Origin: a virus
Virus record (IMG/VR): IMGVR_UViG_3300020190_000010
Span: 1-64,000 of that record
Strand: one strand, 5' to 3'
Length of the DNA stretch: 64,000 nucleotides
Both the position numbers and the translations under genes were made by a program. This document shows, one piece after another, positions 14,176-22,267 of the stretch; position 1 is the first letter of the stretch, and every line of letters begins with the position of its first letter. The notes beneath the pieces were generated by a model that saw only the letters and a program-made list of their open reading frames with translations, was not told the DNA's origin and did no database searches.

Positions 14176-14223
14176 ATAGATACTCAAAGTAAGTTCTTTG
14201 AAAACATGGTCGGTATATGTTTT

Positions 14224-14253
14224 AACCATATCGTTAATTTCAACGGAATGGTT
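14224..14253 (+). promoter_or_regulatory. Leader hairpin before the transglycosylase gene
   Basis: AACCAT (14224-14229) pairs with ATGGTT (14248-14253) and the inner CGTT with AACG, in the 5' leader 35 nt before the start codon. It may influence translation or RNA stability. Confidence 0.4.
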
Positions 14254-14288
14254 CGTTAAATATATTATCCATAAATGAGGACAAGATT

Positions 14289-14792
14289 ATGACTAACAAA
14301 TGTAAACGGGTTATATCATTGTTTTTCATTGGTTTCTGTTTTCCGTTAGTAGCAATGACTACTACTCTAAACAGAAGTGCTGAAATAAAATCGGTAACAA
14401 TGAAAAAAGTGCTATATTCATCTATCGTTTGGGTTGAGTCAAAAGGCAATGCAACCGCACGATCAAAGGATGGTTCACTTGGAATAGTTCAAATTTTACC
14501 AGTAATGGTGAAGGAAGTGAACCGTATCTGTAAAATGAAAGGTATCAATAAAACTTTTACTTTACAAGATAGGCTAAATCCTGAAAAGTCAGAACAAATG
14601 TTTTGGATTTTTCAGAATTTCTACAATCCCAACATTAACTGGGAAACCATCACAATGAGTGAGATGGAGATCATTGCACGAAAGTGGAATGGAGGTCCTA
14701 ATGGACATAAAAAAGGTGCTACTAAGCACTATTGGAATAAAGTTTCAAAGATGGTCTATAAAGACCTAAAAGAAAGGGGAGTTAAGGTATAA
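14289..14792 (+). CDS. Exported lytic transglycosylase (SLT domain)
   Basis: A 167-residue protein. Residues 7-25 form a signal peptide. VLYSSIVWVESKGNATARSK carries the SLT catalytic glutamate (E50), followed by DGSLGIVQI and, near the end, ARKWNGGPNGHKKG, the usual order in SLT-type transglycosylases that cleave peptidoglycan between MurNAc and GlcNAc. The secretion signal points to a periplasmic lysin rather than a tail enzyme. It is preceded by an elaborate control region, so its timing is probably regulated. Confidence 0.8.
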   Translation: MTNKCKRVISLFFIGFCFPLVAMTTTLNRSAEIKSVTMKKVLYSSIVWVESKGNATARSKDGSLGIVQILPVMVKEVNRICKMKGINKTFTLQDRLNPEKSEQMFWIFQNFYNPNINWETITMSEMEIIARKWNGGPNGHKKGATKHYWNKVSKMVYKDLKERGVKV

Positions 14793-14809
14793 CAACTGTT
14801 ATATCATAA

Positions 14810-14849
14810 ACGAGAGAATTTTTTTACATACCGACCATTTTTCTCTCGT
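14810..14849 (+). terminator. Inverted repeat after the transglycosylase gene
   Basis: ACGAGAGAA (14810-14818) pairs with TTCTCTCGT (14841-14849), 9 bp with a 22-nt loop holding TTTTTTT. The loop also carries ATACCGACCAT, the complement of ATGGTCGGTAT upstream of the gene at about 14205. Terminator or boundary element. Confidence 0.5.
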
Positions 14850-14896
14850 AAAGTTTCTATTTATTTACAAACAGTTATCCATAATCGGAGAGTTAG

Positions 14897-15148
14897 GTGG
14901 AAATACTAACATCATTTTTATTAGGGTTTGTATCGATGTGGCTTGTGCTTAGACTTGATATAATGAAACCAAGTAAAGTTCAAATTAAAAATACAATGAT
15001 TGAAATGGCAACACAATATGGCGGTAATCAAAAAATCTGTAAAGAGTTAAAAGATTATTCCATCAAACAAATAAAGAATGGAAACTATGAGTATGTTGAA
15101 GTCATAGATATAATTAAAAGGCAAAATAATGACAAAACAAGAACATAA
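14897..15148 (+). CDS. Small membrane-anchored protein
   Basis: An 83-residue protein with GTG start (CGGAGAGTTAG before it). The N-terminus (LTSFLLGFVSMWLVLRLDIM) is one membrane span followed by a short cytoplasmic helical domain with two isolated cysteines or none of note. CTATTTATTT at 14857-14866, a variant of the late motif, lies upstream. The stop overlaps the next gene. Function unknown. Confidence 0.6.
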   Translation: MEILTSFLLGFVSMWLVLRLDIMKPSKVQIKNTMIEMATQYGGNQKICKELKDYSIKQIKNGNYEYVEVIDIIKRQNNDKTRT

Positions 15149-15605
15149 ATTAAAATCCATGTTAAATTACTATGAAGTTAATTTAGGTGGAAAAAAGGAT
15201 GAAAAGATGTCAAAGAAAACATTAAGTAAATTTCTTGATAGCTTTAATAAAATTTATGACTTTTATACTCTTGAAGAAATAATGAGTAAAATTAAAGAAA
15301 AACGCAGAGAAGAAATAGATGGTGATGATGATGAACAAGACTTTATGATGCCACCAAAAGAATTACCAAACATGGATGAAGATACATTTGAAAATGAAAT
15401 GATGAAAAATCCTGAAGATTTTTTTGGTAAAAATAATTTGAAAGGTAAAGATAAAAACTTTAATGATTCAATAGATACCGATATAAATAAATTTCTGAAA
15501 TGGCTTACGATGATACTTTATACAGGTGACCATTCAGTTATTATTACAGAAGATAGAAATGGTATCAATATCAAATTGGTAAAAATAAATAAAGGCAAAA
15601 AATAA
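15129..15605 (+). CDS. Acidic hypothetical protein
   Basis: A 158-residue protein beginning MTKQEHKLKSMLNYYEVNLG. It is highly charged, with an acidic stretch around residues 62-72 (EIDGDDDEQDF), and ends in a beta-like segment HSVIITEDRNGINIKLVK. It overlaps the preceding gene by 20 nt and lies 3 nt before thyX. Function unknown. Confidence 0.65.
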   Translation: MTKQEHKLKSMLNYYEVNLGGKKDEKMSKKTLSKFLDSFNKIYDFYTLEEIMSKIKEKRREEIDGDDDEQDFMMPPKELPNMDEDTFENEMMKNPEDFFGKNNLKGKDKNFNDSIDTDINKFLKWLTMILYTGDHSVIITEDRNGINIKLVKINKGKK

Positions 15606-15608
15606 GTT

Positions 15609-16289
15609 ATGTCCGTAAAATTAGTTTCAGTAACTCAACCTATAATTGAAAAAGGAAGCATGATCATTGAAGACATAAATCCTTTTGAAAAATTGTCTTC
15701 TGAAGAATTGATAGTTTATATTGCAAGAGTCAGTAATCCATCTAATCAGAAAAATATTCAAACAGCTTCTAAATTGATAAACTATTTGATTAAACATAAA
15801 CATTGGTCGCCATTTGAATTTGTAGATATGACAGTTGAAATAATTACTCGTAGAAGTATTGCTGCTCAAATTCTTCGTCACAAATCATTTTCATTTCAAG
15901 AATTTTCTCAAAGATATTCAACTGCAACTGAAATTCAACCGATTGAAATGCGTAAACAAGGAAAGACAAATAGACAAAGTAGTGAAGAAACTGTTTCGGA
16001 TTTTATACTTGAAAGGGATATTGAACAACACTTTGCAAATTCAAAAATGTTATATGATAAGTTAATAAAACAAGGTATTTCAAGAGAAACTGCTCGTGAT
16101 GTTCTTCCACTTTCAACAGAAACTACAATGTATATGAAAGGTTCTGTTAGAAGTTGGATCCACTATCTTGAACTACGATGTTCGCCTGATACACAGAAGG
16201 AACATAGACTAATTGCGGAAAGTATAAAATCAATTTTTAATAATCAATTTCCAAATATTTCAGAAGCACTAAATTGGAAAAATAATTAA
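15609..16289 (+). CDS. thyX: FAD-dependent thymidylate synthase ThyX
   Basis: A 226-residue protein. The ThyX signature RHRxxSxxExSxRY appears as RHKSFSFQEFSQRYS (residues 90-104), and the C-terminal half has the usual LPLSTETTMYMKGSVRSW region. It makes dTMP from dUMP using methylene-tetrahydrofolate with FAD and NADPH, feeding phage DNA synthesis. Length fits the family. It is in a tight rightward cluster. Confidence 0.93.
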   Translation: MSVKLVSVTQPIIEKGSMIIEDINPFEKLSSEELIVYIARVSNPSNQKNIQTASKLINYLIKHKHWSPFEFVDMTVEIITRRSIAAQILRHKSFSFQEFSQRYSTATEIQPIEMRKQGKTNRQSSEETVSDFILERDIEQHFANSKMLYDKLIKQGISRETARDVLPLSTETTMYMKGSVRSWIHYLELRCSPDTQKEHRLIAESIKSIFNNQFPNISEALNWKNN

Positions 16290-16301
16290 GGATAGAATAA
16301 A

Positions 16302-16835
16302 ATGATTTATGACTATGAAAATGATAGAAATTTCGCAAGAGAAATAATTTATTGTGGAATTGGACAATATGAAAGTGTATTGCATTTTGGTGCATGTGAT
16401 CATAATCTAAATTTTATCCAAAATTTGGATGAACATGGTCTTGATATTCAATATACTGCTGTTGATGTTAAAGATGAAGTAAAAACATTATTCACAGACT
16501 TTGAACCAATGGAAAGAACTCATATATGGATTTCTACCCAAGAAAGTATGCAAGAATTTATAGACAACATCGAAGACCAAAAATATAAATGGACAATAAT
16601 AACCGGTTTATTTGATAAACCACTTTATAGTGAGAGGCAGTATCAATACATAGATACTATAATAACAGCTTGTTTAGAGTTTTCTGATAATGTTATATTA
16701 ACGATAGATGAAAATGTATCATCGGATTTTAAGTATAGTATGATATATCTATTCTCACATTTTACAAATGCATATAATGCCGTTACTGTTAAAAAAATAG
16801 ATGCGGGTAAGTATATTTTTCATATAATAAAATAA
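16302..16835 (+). CDS. Possible methyltransferase-fold protein
   Basis: A 177-residue protein. ESVLHFGACDHNLNFIQNL followed by DIQYTAVDVKDEV resembles motifs I and II of SAM-dependent methyltransferases (a Gly-containing loop after strand 1, an acidic end of strand 2), but the glycine loop is poor and a catalytic motif is missing. WTIITGLFDKPLY could be motif IV. It may be an inactive or very divergent member. Lies between thyX and a small membrane protein. Confidence 0.5.
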   Translation: MIYDYENDRNFAREIIYCGIGQYESVLHFGACDHNLNFIQNLDEHGLDIQYTAVDVKDEVKTLFTDFEPMERTHIWISTQESMQEFIDNIEDQKYKWTIITGLFDKPLYSERQYQYIDTIITACLEFSDNVILTIDENVSSDFKYSMIYLFSHFTNAYNAVTVKKIDAGKYIFHIIK

Positions 16836-16848
16836 CAGGAGCTATGTT

Positions 16849-17100
16849 ATGTTAGAACTTATTTTAATTTTTGTTGCAGGATTCATTGTAGGAATTGTAT
16901 CATCTTGGCTTTATTACCGAGATAAATTCCGAAAAGTATTAACGGAATTGGAAGATAAAAAAATTATCATTTCAACAATCCACGAACATGCAAATCAACT
17001 CGAAAGAGAAAATGTAAAAACATTTGCAAAAGAACATAATGCAAAAGTTACTAAAACCCAAAAAGTTAAAAAAGTCACAAAAAATACTGATAAAAAATAA
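16849..17100 (+). CDS. Small membrane-anchored basic protein
   Basis: An 83-residue protein with one N-terminal span (LELILIFVAGFIVGIVSSWL), then a helix and a lysine-rich end (TKTQKVKKVTKNTDKK). AGGAG precedes the ATG. The topology is like spanins' inner-membrane subunits or small membrane adaptors, but there is no partner to support that. Function unknown. Confidence 0.6.
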   Translation: MLELILIFVAGFIVGIVSSWLYYRDKFRKVLTELEDKKIIISTIHEHANQLERENVKTFAKEHNAKVTKTQKVKKVTKNTDKK

Positions 17101-17133
17101 AAAATATTTATTTGTTTTTTTAATTGTTTGACA

Positions 17134-17142
17134 TATATTTAT
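17134..17142 (+). promoter_or_regulatory. Candidate late promoter TATATTTAT
   Basis: TATATTTAT, 38 nt before the FISUMP gene start; the preceding gene ends at 17100. Confidence 0.55.
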
Positions 17143-17180
17143 ATCAATAACAACCATTTTTTTATTTGTAGGAGATATAA

Positions 17181-17810
17181 ATGGCAATTAAAACAATAGG
17201 TACACAAAAATGGAGTGATACAAATTTAGATGTTCAAACATTTCAAGATGGAACACCTATCGCTGAAATATCCTCATCTGAACAATGGACTGAATATGCT
17301 GATGCAAATATACCAGGATGGTCATATTATGAATTTGATTCGAGTAATGGTGATCTTTATGGAAAACTCTATAATTGGTATGCAGTTTCTCAATCATCTG
17401 CAATATGTCCAATAGGATTTAGAATACCAACTGAAGCCGATTATTCAACATTAGTAACTTATTTAGGTGGAATTGATCCAGCTGGTTACAAAATGAAAAA
17501 TAGGGAATACTGGTTGACCTTGGGTAGAACATCTGGTAATGGTTCAAATGAAAGTAATTTCAAAGCAAATCCTGGTGGATATATCAAATCTGCAACCGCA
17601 GAATTTTGGGATCTCGGATGGAGTAGTAACTTTTGGACACAAACAACAGCATCTGCTTCCGAAATTATCAGTAAAAGATTGTATTGGTCAAATAGAAAGT
17701 GTATATCTGTTGATGCACCAATCGATATGGGACTTTCAGTTAGATTGATTTGCACCGGATCAAGTCAAAATTGTTCAGACGGTGATTTTGATATTACCAA
17801 TATGTTTTAA
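17181..17810 (+). CDS. FISUMP-domain protein
   Basis: A 209-residue protein covering a whole Fibrobacter succinogenes major-domain (FISUMP). Visible are TIGTQKWSDTNLDVQTFQDG at the start, YGKLYNWYAVSQSSAICPIGFRIPTEADY in two halves, FKANPGGYI and a C-terminal GLSVRLICT. The domain is typical of secreted or surface proteins in Bacteroidota and Fibrobacterota and probably binds ligands. No signal peptide is seen, so it may be a virion or fibre-tip protein. A GTAGGAGATATAA site precedes the ATG. Confidence 0.8.
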   Translation: MAIKTIGTQKWSDTNLDVQTFQDGTPIAEISSSEQWTEYADANIPGWSYYEFDSSNGDLYGKLYNWYAVSQSSAICPIGFRIPTEADYSTLVTYLGGIDPAGYKMKNREYWLTLGRTSGNGSNESNFKANPGGYIKSATAEFWDLGWSSNFWTQTTASASEIISKRLYWSNRKCISVDAPIDMGLSVRLICTGSSQNCSDGDFDITNMF

Positions 17811-17824
17811 TTCGGAGGAATAAA

Positions 17825-18352
17825 ATGAAAAGTTTTATCAGTTTATTATTTGTAACTTTGTTCTTTGTTGGTTGTAATGAGAATATCAACCAACCACAAG
17901 ACATCAGTATGTTTGAAAAAAGAACACCCATCACAAATCGTGATAGTGTAAAAAATCGTGTTCCACTTCAAAGAGCATTAGAATGTCTTAATTTGACAAG
18001 AGAACAAAGATTGGTGATTGATAGTATAATTCGTGAAGAACAAATTTGCACAATGGAATGTAAAAAAGAATTTAATGATGCCATTAAAACATTACAAGAA
18101 CAACATAAGGCAAAATTAGAAAAGTATCGTGGTGTTCGTAAAACAGATGAAATAAAAAAAGAAATTGAAATAATAAATTTTGAATTTCGTCAATTACACC
18201 GAGACTTGTTAAAAGAACATAGACTTAAAATGGAACAATGTGTAAAAAATACATTCATTTATATTGAAGCAATTTTAAGAAAAGACCAACTCACTCTTTG
18301 GAATTTATGGAAGGCAACTGGTAAAATTCCATGTGATAGAGTTAAACCGTAA
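17825..18352 (+). CDS. Predicted lipoprotein
   Basis: A 175-residue protein with a lipoprotein signal (FISLLFVTLFFVGCN, lipobox FVGC, acylated Cys at about 17). The mature part is helical and highly charged (LTREQRLVIDSII, then a coiled coil), somewhat like periplasmic CpxP/Spy-type proteins but too divergent to call. TCGGAGGAATAAA precedes the ATG. It could alter the host envelope or block superinfection; that is inference. A terminator follows. Confidence 0.7.
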   Translation: MKSFISLLFVTLFFVGCNENINQPQDISMFEKRTPITNRDSVKNRVPLQRALECLNLTREQRLVIDSIIREEQICTMECKKEFNDAIKTLQEQHKAKLEKYRGVRKTDEIKKEIEIINFEFRQLHRDLLKEHRLKMEQCVKNTFIYIEAILRKDQLTLWNLWKATGKIPCDRVKP

Positions 18353-18382
18353 TTACCTATTGTTCGGAATGGGTATCTTATT

Positions 18383-18424
18383 CCCACCGTGTTAATGCAG
18401 AAATGTAAACCGGTGGGTTTTTTT
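18383..18424 (+). terminator. Rho-independent terminator
   Basis: CCCACCG (18383-18389) pairs with CGGTGGG (18411-18417) and is followed by seven T's. It ends the transcript carrying the FISUMP and lipoprotein genes. Confidence 0.85.
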
Positions 18425-18441
18425 ATATTAAAGGTTATGTT

Positions 18442-19125
18442 ATGAAAATTTCTGTAAATTCACTTCATTGGGATAATGTAGATACCAGAATACTGGAATC
18501 ACATAAAATGGTTATGAAACACTTTGATATTCCTATCGAATATCACAATATGAATATCGAACATGGGCTATGGATGAATGCAGTTTGCCGTAATACAGAT
18601 GCAGATGTTTATGTTTTCTTCGATGTTGATTGTGTTCCACTCAATAGAGAAGTTTATGACGAAGCAATCCATTATGTTACTGCAAATGATAGTCTATTTG
18701 GTAATGCACAAGTATCAAATCATATACACCCAAAAACTCATGTGTTTGTTGCACCGTCATTTTTTGTAATAACAAAATCATGTTATGAACAATTGGGAAA
18801 ACCAACCTTCTATCCAACAATTCGTTCAGATGTTGCAGAAGAAATCAGTCATGTTGCTGATGAAATTGGAAAGAGATACCGTTGTCTTTATCCAACAAAG
18901 TTCGATGGTGTTCCTAAAAAAGATGGTGTATGGAGATTATCTAATTATGGTTACTATGGTATAGGAACTGTTTATGAAAATAAAACTTATCATCTTTTTG
19001 AAAGTAGATGGGGAGACCATATAGAATTATTCCAAAAAAGATGCCAACAAATAGTTGATGGTGGATTTAATATGGATGGCATGTATGATAGTCTGGCAGA
19101 GTTTCACGGTCATAAAGTAAAATAA
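18442..19125 (+). CDS. Glycosyltransferase-like protein (GT-A type)
   Basis: A 227-residue protein. ADVYVFFDVDCVPLNREVYD (about residues 53-72) contains a DVD motif after a hydrophobic strand, the metal- and nucleotide-sugar-binding site of GT-A glycosyltransferases. The later HLFESRWGDHIELF could carry the C-terminal ligand histidine. In phages such enzymes glucosylate DNA or modify host glycans; the acceptor cannot be told here. Confidence 0.65.
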   Translation: MKISVNSLHWDNVDTRILESHKMVMKHFDIPIEYHNMNIEHGLWMNAVCRNTDADVYVFFDVDCVPLNREVYDEAIHYVTANDSLFGNAQVSNHIHPKTHVFVAPSFFVITKSCYEQLGKPTFYPTIRSDVAEEISHVADEIGKRYRCLYPTKFDGVPKKDGVWRLSNYGYYGIGTVYENKTYHLFESRWGDHIELFQKRCQQIVDGGFNMDGMYDSLAEFHGHKVK

Positions 19126-19127
19126 AT

Positions 19128-19158
19128 TTTGATCTTACAAAAAAGATCCGTATATTGG
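19128..19158 (+). promoter_or_regulatory. Bacteroidota-type promoter
   Basis: Plus strand: TTTG, 19 nt, TATATTGG (one mismatch in -7). It lies 36 nt upstream of the uvsE start. Confidence 0.6.
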
Positions 19159-19194
19159 TGTTGAATTAAACATTATACATTAAAGCCAACTACT

Positions 19195-20100
19195 ATGAAA
19201 CTCGGCTATGCCTGTATCAATATGACCTTATCAAAAGATAAGATTACTACAAATCGTTCAATGATTAAAAAAACCTTTCTACAAAAAGGTATCAATTATT
19301 GTTCCGAACTTGCTCTCCTAAATGTTAAAGATATGGAAACTATACTCAAATGGAATGTTGAGAATGGTATCTATTTCTTCCGAACATCATCAAATGTATT
19401 TCCTTGGGGTTCTGAATATGACTTGAAAACACTACCAGACATTGAAGAAATCAAAATCGTTCTCAAACGAATTGGTGACTATGCAAATGAACACGGTATT
19501 CGTTTATCATGTCATCCTGGACCTTTCAATGTTCTTTGTTCACCAAACGAAAATGTTGTAAAAAATACAATCGTTGATTTGGAATTACACGGTAAAGTAT
19601 TCGATATGATGGGATTATCACATACACCATACAACAAAATCAATATACATTGCAACGGTGTTTATGGTGACAAGATTGCGTCACTTGACCGTTGGTGCCG
19701 TAACTTCAACTTATTATCCCATAGTGTTCGTTCAAGAATGACTATTGAAAATGATGACAAAGCCAGTATGTATTCAGTCAAAGACCTTATGCGTATTCAC
19801 GAATGTATTGGTATTCCAATTGTATTTGACTATCACCACCACCAATTTTGCACAGGTGACTTATCAGAACAACAAGCTCTTGAACTTGCCATATCTACTT
19901 GGCCAGATGGTATTACACCAGTTGTTCATTATTCATCATCACGACTGAAAGAAACAGGTAATTCCAAAGAAAAACCACAGGCACACGCTGATTACATATT
20001 AGAAAAAATCAACACATACGGACATAATGTTGATATTATGTTGGAATGTAAAGCCAAAGAATTAGCCCTCAAACAATACCTAACCGAATATGGTATCTAA
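19195..20100 (+). CDS. uvsE: UV damage endonuclease UvsE/UVDE
   Basis: A 301-residue TIM-barrel protein. KLGYACINMTL at the start, FFRTSSNVFPWGSEY, LSCHPGPFNVL, the NIHCNG strand, RMTIENDD and PIVFDYHHHQF are the characteristic UVDE segments; the His, Asp and Glu residues form the three-metal active site. The enzyme nicks DNA 5' of UV photoproducts. It has its own host-type promoter and implies exposure to sunlight. Confidence 0.92.
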   Translation: MKLGYACINMTLSKDKITTNRSMIKKTFLQKGINYCSELALLNVKDMETILKWNVENGIYFFRTSSNVFPWGSEYDLKTLPDIEEIKIVLKRIGDYANEHGIRLSCHPGPFNVLCSPNENVVKNTIVDLELHGKVFDMMGLSHTPYNKINIHCNGVYGDKIASLDRWCRNFNLLSHSVRSRMTIENDDKASMYSVKDLMRIHECIGIPIVFDYHHHQFCTGDLSEQQALELAISTWPDGITPVVHYSSSRLKETGNSKEKPQAHADYILEKINTYGHNVDIMLECKAKELALKQYLTEYGI

Positions 20101-20120
20101 CCTATAAATTCCAAAAGTTC

Positions 20121-20129
20121 ATATTTATG
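20121..20129 (+). promoter_or_regulatory. Candidate late promoter CATATTTATG
   Basis: ATATTTATG, one base off TATATTTAT, 32 nt before the gene at 20162. Confidence 0.45.
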
Positions 20130-20161
20130 ATTACATGATTATGAACAAAAATGGGATATAA

Positions 20162-21205
20162 ATGTCAAGTAAATTACTTTCTCTGAAAAATCTAATCTGG
20201 TTTTGTGCGATTGGATTAGCTGTTTTTTCGGGTTATTATTCTGTTTACGGCATATCCAAATTATTTTCTGGTGGATCTTGGTCAATCGTGGGGATGGCTG
20301 GGATGTTGGAATTTTCAAAATTAGTGGTTATCACATTCCTACATGACCACTATAAAACCCTAAAAACTACCTTCAAAGTTTACCTTATTAGTGCAGCCGC
20401 TGTCCTTATGATATTGACATCGGTTGGTGTTTATGGATATTTAACCAATTCTTACCAGGAAACTGCAAAGTCAATATATGAAACACAGAATAAAATTGCA
20501 CTAATTGATAAGAAAAAAGAAATCTTTGTTGAACAAAAAAACCAAATAGATACTCTTGTAAAACAAAAATCACAAAGAATATCATCTTATGACCAATTGA
20601 GATTTACCCAAGAAACATCTTTGAACGCACAACTATCATCAAAGAAAGGAACAAAGGGATTGCAGAGAAATATTCAATCCGTAGATAATTCAACTCAAAC
20701 ACTAAATAAAGAAATATCGGAACTAAATCAAAAATCTATTGGTTTATCTGATAGTCTTGCTAAATTGGAACAAGAAAAATTGATATTAGAAAATTCTACA
20801 TTTACATCAGAAATAGGACCATTATTGTATTTGAGTAGATTAACTGGTGCACCAATGGACATAATAGTTAATTGGTTTATACTCGTTCTTGTATCAGTAT
20901 TTGATCCCCTTGCAGTTAGTTTGGTAATAGCAGCAAATCATCTTCGTCATAAGGAAAAGGAGATACCACCGGAAGATGATGAAAGTCCACCACCACCAAA
21001 AAATAAAAAAGTTGTGGAAACCGTTGTAGATGTTGTGGAACCCCCAAAAGAAAAAAAAATTGTTACACACAAAAAACAAAAAATAAAAAAAGATTTGGCA
21101 GTTCAAGAAGAAATTGGTATATTAGACGAACAAGAAGAACAAAGGGCATTCTATGAAGAACCACCTAGACCCGATTTAGGTTATAGGAGGGGAATATCTT
21201 TTTAG
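20162..21205 (+). CDS. Membrane protein with periplasmic-type coiled coil
   Basis: A 347-residue protein. Three spans lie in the first 100 residues (about 11-30, 42-58, 75-96), then a coiled coil of about 130 residues (QNKIALIDKKKEIFVEQK to LEQEKLILEN), a fourth span near residues 235-260, and a proline/lysine-rich cytoplasmic tail. I recall similar proteins in marine myoviruses without known role. Not a tape measure by composition. It precedes the ClpP-like gene. Confidence 0.65.
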   Translation: MSSKLLSLKNLIWFCAIGLAVFSGYYSVYGISKLFSGGSWSIVGMAGMLEFSKLVVITFLHDHYKTLKTTFKVYLISAAAVLMILTSVGVYGYLTNSYQETAKSIYETQNKIALIDKKKEIFVEQKNQIDTLVKQKSQRISSYDQLRFTQETSLNAQLSSKKGTKGLQRNIQSVDNSTQTLNKEISELNQKSIGLSDSLAKLEQEKLILENSTFTSEIGPLLYLSRLTGAPMDIIVNWFILVLVSVFDPLAVSLVIAANHLRHKEKEIPPEDDESPPPPKNKKVVETVVDVVEPPKEKKIVTHKKQKIKKDLAVQEEIGILDEQEEQRAFYEEPPRPDLGYRRGISF

Positions 21206-21240
21206 AATGTCATTATCATATTTTAACAAGGAGTTCTACT

Positions 21241-21900
21241 ATGAACGATTTTTATGATGGTGAAGATACTGATGAAGAAAAATTAGCAAGTAATAAATCA
21301 AAAGAAAGTGAAAATGATATTCCAGTTAGGTGGAAAGAAGCAACTACACAAATGGATTATGGTATTGATGTTGAGACATCCTCTGTATTGTTGTTCGGTG
21401 AAATAATGGATGGTAGTTTATATGATATTATCACTCGTATTCGTGCAATACTACACATGAGAAAAGATGAAAATAAAAATGATCCTATTAACTTGATTAT
21501 CAATTCAGATGGTGGTTCAGTATATGAGGCACTTGGCATCATTGATTATATTCAAAGTCTTGATGTTAAAGTAAACACAATTTGTAGGGGTAGAGCAATG
21601 TCTGCTGCTGCTCTTATTCTTTGTGCAGGAACCGGTATTCGTGCTGCTTCTCAATACAGCACAATCATGTTCCATGAAATAAGTTCAGATATTTACGGTA
21701 AATCTTCTGATATGAAAGCCAATGTTCAACACATGGAAAAATTGGAAGAAATACTTTTGGGAATACTAAAATCAAATTCAAACAAAGAAAAAGAGTATTG
21801 GAAAAATGTAACAATCAAGGATTATTATATCACACCGAAAGATGCATTAGATATGGGTGTAATTGATGCAATAATTCCACCAAAACATAAGAGAGGTTGA
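21241..21900 (+). CDS. ClpP-like serine protease
   Basis: A 219-residue protein with the ClpP fold pattern: LIINSDGGSVYEALGIIDYI (oxyanion strand), CRGRAMSAAALILCAG with the nucleophile serine, IMFHEISS with the histidine, and KDYYITPKDALDMGVIDAII with the aspartate. The Ser-His-Asp order is intact. It could act with a host Clp ATPase or as a prohead protease as in some phages; no capsid gene is nearby to decide. AAGGAGTTCT precedes the ATG. Confidence 0.85.
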   Translation: MNDFYDGEDTDEEKLASNKSKESENDIPVRWKEATTQMDYGIDVETSSVLLFGEIMDGSLYDIITRIRAILHMRKDENKNDPINLIINSDGGSVYEALGIIDYIQSLDVKVNTICRGRAMSAAALILCAGTGIRAASQYSTIMFHEISSDIYGKSSDMKANVQHMEKLEEILLGILKSNSNKEKEYWKNVTIKDYYITPKDALDMGVIDAIIPPKHKRG

Positions 21901-21901
21901 T

Positions 21902-22267
21902 ATGATAATTGAAATAATTGTTTTATCCGTTTTATTAACGGCATCGGTATATGTAAATGTAAACTTGTATAAAAAGTTTGATAAATTGGAAGAAATGGCA
22001 GAAAATAGTGTTGATACACTTTTAGAAAATGAAAGGTTCCTAACCGAATTAAAAAATAGAGTTTTATCACAACAATCCTATTTAAGACAATTAGATAGGA
22101 TTGGTTCGTTTGAAGCCGACGATGAAACAGGATATTTTTTCAAAGAAATGAAAGATATTGTAAATGATATTGTAGTTTATTTTGGTGAAGCACCATTGGA
22201 TGATCAAAGAAGTTCTGTTCTTGAAAAACCAAAATTTGATGTAAGATTTGAAAAGGACTATCTATGA
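21902..22267 (+). CDS. Membrane-anchored hypothetical protein
   Basis: A 121-residue protein. One N-terminal span (IIEIIVLSVLLTASVYVNVN) is followed by a coiled coil (KKFDKLEEMAENSVDTLLEN) and a compact end beginning RIGSFEADDETGYFFKEMKD, a segment I have seen in other T4-type phage proteins of unknown function. Its stop overlaps the late sigma gene start by 4 nt, so the two are coupled. Confidence 0.65.
   Translation: MIIEIIVLSVLLTASVYVNVNLYKKFDKLEEMAENSVDTLLENERFLTELKNRVLSQQSYLRQLDRIGSFEADDETGYFFKEMKDIVNDIVVYFGEAPLDDQRSSVLEKPKFDVRFEKDYL

Larger units (their letters stand above)
14015..14288. other. Gene-free control region before the transglycosylase gene
   Basis: In order it holds a promoter-like site (14025-14056), two 16-bp direct repeats (14061-14093), three overlapping TATAGATCTA palindromes (14100-14128), a second promoter (14145-14175) and a leader hairpin (14224-14253). 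No gene is seen. It may regulate the next gene or be an origin-type region. Confidence 0.55.

Noticed and set aside
17172-17184. TATAAAT near start codons (17181, 20162) as a T4-type late promoter
   Set aside because: It overlaps the ribosome binding site and start codon, so it cannot be the promoter of that gene; TATATTTAT upstream is the better candidate.
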